This document shows, one piece after another, positions 5,773 to 8,687 of a DNA stretch of 8,687 nt. How positions within the stretch are numbered: the stretch's first letter is position 1; the number at the start of each line of letters is the position of its first letter. The translations under genes and the position numbers were made by a program. The stretch is taken from positions 1-8,687 of the forward strand of contig CAYPOY010000223.1 in the NCBI GenBank assembly GCA_964412395.1. Reading direction: 5' to 3'. Below the pieces are notes generated by a model, which was not told the DNA's origin, did not search any database, and worked only from the letters and a program-made list of their open reading frames with translations. Source of the stretch: CAYPOY01 sp964412395 (GTDB lineage Bacteria > Chloroflexota > Anaerolineae > B4-G1).

Positions 5773-8687
5773 CTACTTCGACCGGCGGAGAACCATGAGG
5801 GTCCGGTCATCGGAGGGAGGAGTGTCGCCGATGAAGGCAACCACTGAGTCGTCAATGGCATCCAGCATCGCCTGGGCAGAACTGCCGTCAGCAGCCTGAA
5901 TGGTCGCCCGCAGACGTTCTTCGCCGTAGATTTCGTTCTCTGGGGAAAAGGCCTCGGTGACGCCATCGGTGTAGAAAATCAAACTGTCACCTGGCTCCAG
6001 AGAGACGACGCGCTCCTCAAGTCGAACCCCCTCCAGCACGCCAAGCGCCATTCCCCCTTTGTGAAACTGTTCCAGTTCCCGTGTGCGAGACCGCAACAGC
6101 AGCGGTAGGTTATGTCCAGCATTGGCGTAGGCTAACTCCGCTGTCTCCAACGACAGAACGGCATAAACGGCAGTGACGAACATACCGTGTTGGGCATCGG
6201 GCACCAGCAAATCGTTGACGCGAGCCAGGGCAGCAGCTGGCGACATCTCCTCCAGCGCCGCCGCCCGCATCAGGGTGCGTGTGAGTGCCATGAAGAGGGC
6301 GGCAGGCATCCCCTTGTCGGCCACATCAGCGATGACCAACCCCAGCCGCCCGTCAGGTAACTCGAAAAAGTCATAGAAATCGCCCCCCACCTGGCGCGCC
6401 GCTCCCCAGGTGAAAGCCAACTCCCAGCCAGGCAGACCGGGCAATTGGTTGGGCATGAAGGTCTGCTGAATCTCGTGGGCGAGTTGCAATTCGTGTTCCA
6501 GCCGCTCGCGCTCGGCCATCTCTTGCTGAAGCCGGTCGTTCTGCACGGCCATGGCTGCCTGGTGTGCGATCCCGGTGATGATCTCCTGCCGCCTCGTCTT
6601 TGTTCTTTGGCAGGAGCGGCGCGACGTGCTGGCTTCCTCCAGCATCATTACGCCGAGCACATCGCCCTTCACCGAGAGGGGGACCGCCAGCACGGTAGGG
6701 GTACGGCTTGCCCGTGCCCTCTGTGGGGTCTCTGCAGAAATCGGCATGAAATCGGCGGCAAAGTCGGGCGGGAGTAGGGGTGTAGCTTGCCCGTGCCCTT
6801 CACCTCCCTCGCCATGAGCATCCGGCGGAGTACCAGGAGAGAAAGGGCATGGCTCGCTCGTGTTCTCGACTATGTAATCGTGCTCGCGGACGGCATCGAG
6901 GAGGGGAAATTCACCAGGCGCGTAGCGCCGGGTCAGGAGGGACGCTTTCGCGTCACGGGGAACCCCGTAGGCCTGCGCTGGCCGGAAGATGGATTGCTCA
7001 TCATCCCATAAGAAGATGATGCACCATTCCACGCCGACCAGGATAGGCATGATGCGGACGATGGTACTCAGAATGTTGTCCAGGCTATTCATACTGGTCA
7101 CTGTCTGCGCTACCTGGAGCAACGCCGCCGACACGTAGGCTTCTTCCCGCTGCGCTTCCAGCAGCCGGGTACTTTCGACAGCGGCCGCCGTCTGGTGGGC
7201 GATTCCCTGGATGATCGCCAGCCGTTCGTCGCGGAGCGTTCCCATGGCACCAGGCTCGGGCTGGTCGCTCTGATAGTCAACCAGCATCGCCCCCACCGCT
7301 TCGCCGTGGGCGAGCAGGGGCAACAGCAACAGCGACTCGAAACCGAGAGCCGAGAGAACTGCCTCCGGCAACCGGGGATCAGCAGCCGCGTCGTGGATGA
7401 TGATGGTAGCCTTGTTGAGGCGCAGGTGGTCGAAGGCCGGCGCGTCGCCCAGCGCGATGTACCACTGGTCGAAAGCAGCCTGCTGTTCCACGCTGAGTCC
7501 ATAAGCGGCAGCCGGCACAAACGATTCGGCGGGTTCATCCCACAGGAGAAGGGCACATCGGTCTACGCCGACCAGCATCGGCGCGAGGCGCACCACGGTC
7601 TCGAGTACCTGGTCGAGGGTGGTCAGTGATTGGGTGGCTTCGGCCACCTGAAGCATCACTGTCGAGATCCAGGCCTGTTCCTGGGCTGCCTGGTAGAGGC
7701 GGGTGTTTTCGATGGCAACGGCGGCATAGCTAGCGAAGGCCGCCGTTATCATCCGAGACTCGGCCCCGTAGCGTCCAGGGGTACGGTGGGCCAGGGTCAG
7801 CACCCCCAGCCGTTGGTTGCCCGCGCGCAACGGCGCGGCAATCGCGGAGTAATCAGGCGGAAGCCCCAGCGTGGCTCCCAGTGGCTCAGGAGGGGACTGT
7901 GGTGTGCGGATGATGGGATCGTCAGCGTGGAGCGCCTGCGCGAGCCAGGGGTCGGTACCGGGCGAGAAATCGCCGATGCACATCTCCACCGCGTAGCCAC
8001 GAACAGCGGATATGCACAAATCGTCGTTGTGCAGGAGCCAGATGGCAGCCACATCGCAGGGGAGGGTGCGCTCCAACTCGGTCAGGATGGCTTCGAGCTC
8101 CCGGTCAAGGGCCACATTGGCGGAGAGGGGGCCGGCCATCTCTCGCATACTGTCAGCGACCTGACGCCGCCACCGTTCGGAGCGGTAGAGGTTCGCATTA
8201 CGAATTGCGATGGCCACGCTGTCGGCCAGGGCCTCGAACAGGAAGCGGTCGTCGTCGCCAAAGATATCCTTCCGATCACTCTGCACGTCGAGCACACCCA
8301 GTACTTCGCCGCCGAAGATAAGGGGCACGGCCAGTTCGGCGCGGGTATGGACCGGCGGCAACTCCGAAGGACGATAGCGGGGATCGCGGCTCACGTCGTT
8401 GGCAAGCACTGTCTCCCCGTGGCAGGCCACCCAGGGGACGATGCCCTCGGAATCATCCAGGCTACAGGCCAGCCGACCCCCCTCCAGCTCCCCCCTATGA
8501 GGGGGGAGGGGTTGACCCCCCTCCGGCTGCCCTCTGTGAGGGGGGAGGGTCTGGCCCCCCTCCAGCTCCCCCCTATGAGGGGGGAGGGGTTGACCCCCCT
8601 CCGGCTGCCCTCTGTGAGGGGGGAGGGTCTGGCCCCCCTCCAGCTCCCCCCTATGAGGGGGGAGGGGTTGACCCCCCTCCGGCTGCC
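5773..8687 (-). CDS. Multi-GAF sensor with C-terminal SpoIIE/PP2C phosphatase (partial)
   Basis: The frame is open to the right edge, so the N-terminus is missing. Numbering from GTG 8430 as residue 1, the C-terminal 885 residues hold the end of one GAF domain (to about 78), three more (about 97-245, 255-420, 430-632), a helical linker (625-655) and a PP2C/SpoIIE domain (660-884). GTG 8430 is not the true start, because the GAF strand LACSLDDSEGIVPWV continues upstream. Metal-binding acids are present in VGGDFYDF (Asp684), IADVADKG (Asp702), FYTDGVTEA (Asp822) and DDRTLMV (Asp874/875), and AHEIQQTFMP matches the RsbU-type linker, so activity is likely intact. Such proteins sense small ligands and dephosphorylate anti-sigma antagonists; the target is not encoded here. 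Repeat-derived inserts disrupt GAF 4 (residues 526-555 and 562-578) and the first GAF. Confidence 0.9.
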   Translation of the reverse strand, partial: QPEGGQPLPPHRGELEGGQTLPPHRGQPEGGQPLPPHRGELEGGQTLPPHRGQPEGGQPLPPHRGELEGGRLACSLDDSEGIVPWVACHGETVLANDVSRDPRYRPSELPPVHTRAELAVPLIFGGEVLGVLDVQSDRKDIFGDDDRFLFEALADSVAIAIRNANLYRSERWRRQVADSMREMAGPLSANVALDRELEAILTELERTLPCDVAAIWLLHNDDLCISAVRGYAVEMCIGDFSPGTDPWLAQALHADDPIIRTPQSPPEPLGATLGLPPDYSAIAAPLRAGNQRLGVLTLAHRTPGRYGAESRMITAAFASYAAVAIENTRLYQAAQEQAWISTVMLQVAEATQSLTTLDQVLETVVRLAPMLVGVDRCALLLWDEPAESFVPAAAYGLSVEQQAAFDQWYIALGDAPAFDHLRLNKATIIIHDAAADPRLPEAVLSALGFESLLLLPLLAHGEAVGAMLVDYQSDQPEPGAMGTLRDERLAIIQGIAHQTAAAVESTRLLEAQREEAYVSAALLQVAQTVTSMNSLDNILSTIVRIMPILVGVEWCIIFLWDDEQSIFRPAQAYGVPRDAKASLLTRRYAPGEFPLLDAVREHDYIVENTSEPCPFSPGTPPDAHGEGGEGHGQATPLLPPDFAADFMPISAETPQRARASRTPTVLAVPLSVKGDVLGVMMLEEASTSRRSCQRTKTRRQEIITGIAHQAAMAVQNDRLQQEMAERERLEHELQLAHEIQQTFMPNQLPGLPGWELAFTWGAARQVGGDFYDFFELPDGRLGLVIADVADKGMPAALFMALTRTLMRAAALEEMSPAAALARVNDLLVPDAQHGMFVTAVYAVLSLETAELAYANAGHNLPLLLRSRTRELEQFHKGGMALGVLEGVRLEERVVSLEPGDSLIFYTDGVTEAFSPENEIYGEERLRATIQAADGSSAQAMLDAIDDSVVAFIGDTPPSDDRTLMVLRRSK
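6695..6719 (-). repeat. 25-nt palindromic element copy in GAF domain (first frame)
   Basis: On the minus strand, arms GGGCACGG and CCGTACCC (7 of 8 paired) enclose loop GCAAG and end in CTAC. The copy is translated as RARASRTPT between the GAF segments FAADF and VLAVPLSVKG, where homologous GAF domains have a short turn. Confidence 0.65.
6774..6798 (-). repeat. 25-nt palindromic element copy in GAF domain (second frame)
   Basis: Arms GGGCACGG and CTACACCC enclose loop GCAAG and end in CTAC; the 3' arm has decayed. It is 79 bp from the other copy (22 of 25 bases identical), so it is read in a different frame, as GHGQATPL. It lies within the low-complexity insert PDAHGEGGEGHG of the fourth GAF domain. 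Confidence 0.65.
8477..8687. repeat. 78-bp (2 x 39-bp) C/G-rich palindromic tandem array, in frame
   Basis: Two identical 78-bp units (8477-8554 and 8555-8632) and a 55-bp partial third run off the edge. Each unit is two 39-bp halves that match at 32 of 39 positions. The first half contains a perfect 8-bp stem, CTCCCCCC/GGGGGGAG, with loop TATGA. Since 39 is 13 codons, the phosphatase frame stays open and encodes a repeating GGQPLPPHRGELE and GGQTLPPHRGQPE. The array sits inside the first visible GAF domain, just before LACSLDDSEG. Confidence 0.9.

Noticed and set aside
8477..8687. The right-edge repeats as a CRISPR array.
   Set aside because: Units are directly adjacent and identical with no unique spacers, and each half is itself a palindrome; this is a tandem repeat.

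Overview
The window most resembles an Anaerolineae-type member of the Chloroflexota. The clues are a large secreted LTD–CotH–beta-helix protein ending in a YLPLxLR tail, a multi-GAF SpoIIE-type phosphatase, a SHOCT-like small protein, GC-rich coding sequence with extended -10 promoters, and many short palindromic and heptamer repeats. This assignment is inference; nothing in the window proves the phylum.

Layout. Bases 1-243 look like a wrecked group II intron: a structured ribozyme-like 5' part fused to a scrap of its reverse transcriptase. Bases 382-3897 encode a 1171-residue secreted or surface protein with a lamin-tail domain, a CotH-kinase domain, a parallel beta-helix and a C-terminal tail motif. 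Its signal peptide is written by two 7-bp tandem arrays. Bases 3946-4882 hold a two-gene overlapping operon, a 90-residue YFFWD-motif protein plus an AbiEii-type nucleotidyltransferase, with its own promoter; it is probably a toxin-antitoxin pair. Bases 4883-5240 carry a palindromic repeat, the decayed C-terminus of a penicillin acylase and a strong tRNA promoter. A tRNA-Arg(CCT) lies at 5241-5317, followed by a possible terminator. A SHOCT-like protein is at 5375-5752. Convergent to it, and running off the right edge, is a phosphatase with four GAF domains and a C-terminal PP2C/SpoIIE domain (5773-8687, minus strand).

The genes do not form one pathway. The phosphatase is a typical sensor and effector of partner-switching (anti-anti-sigma) regulation, the CotH protein is an envelope or exported protein, and the AbiEii pair is an accessory module.

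The unifying feature is repeat DNA inside protein-coding genes. A 25-nt imperfect palindrome family (8-nt arms, 5-nt loop, terminal CTAC) occurs four times: once between genes, once in the CotH gene and twice in the phosphatase gene, where the two copies are read in different frames. A second C/G-rich 39-bp palindrome is tandemly expanded in frame within a GAF domain at the right edge, and a relative sits in the CotH gene. This resembles the behaviour of Rickettsia palindromic elements, which insert in frame into genes. It is the most interesting signal here.
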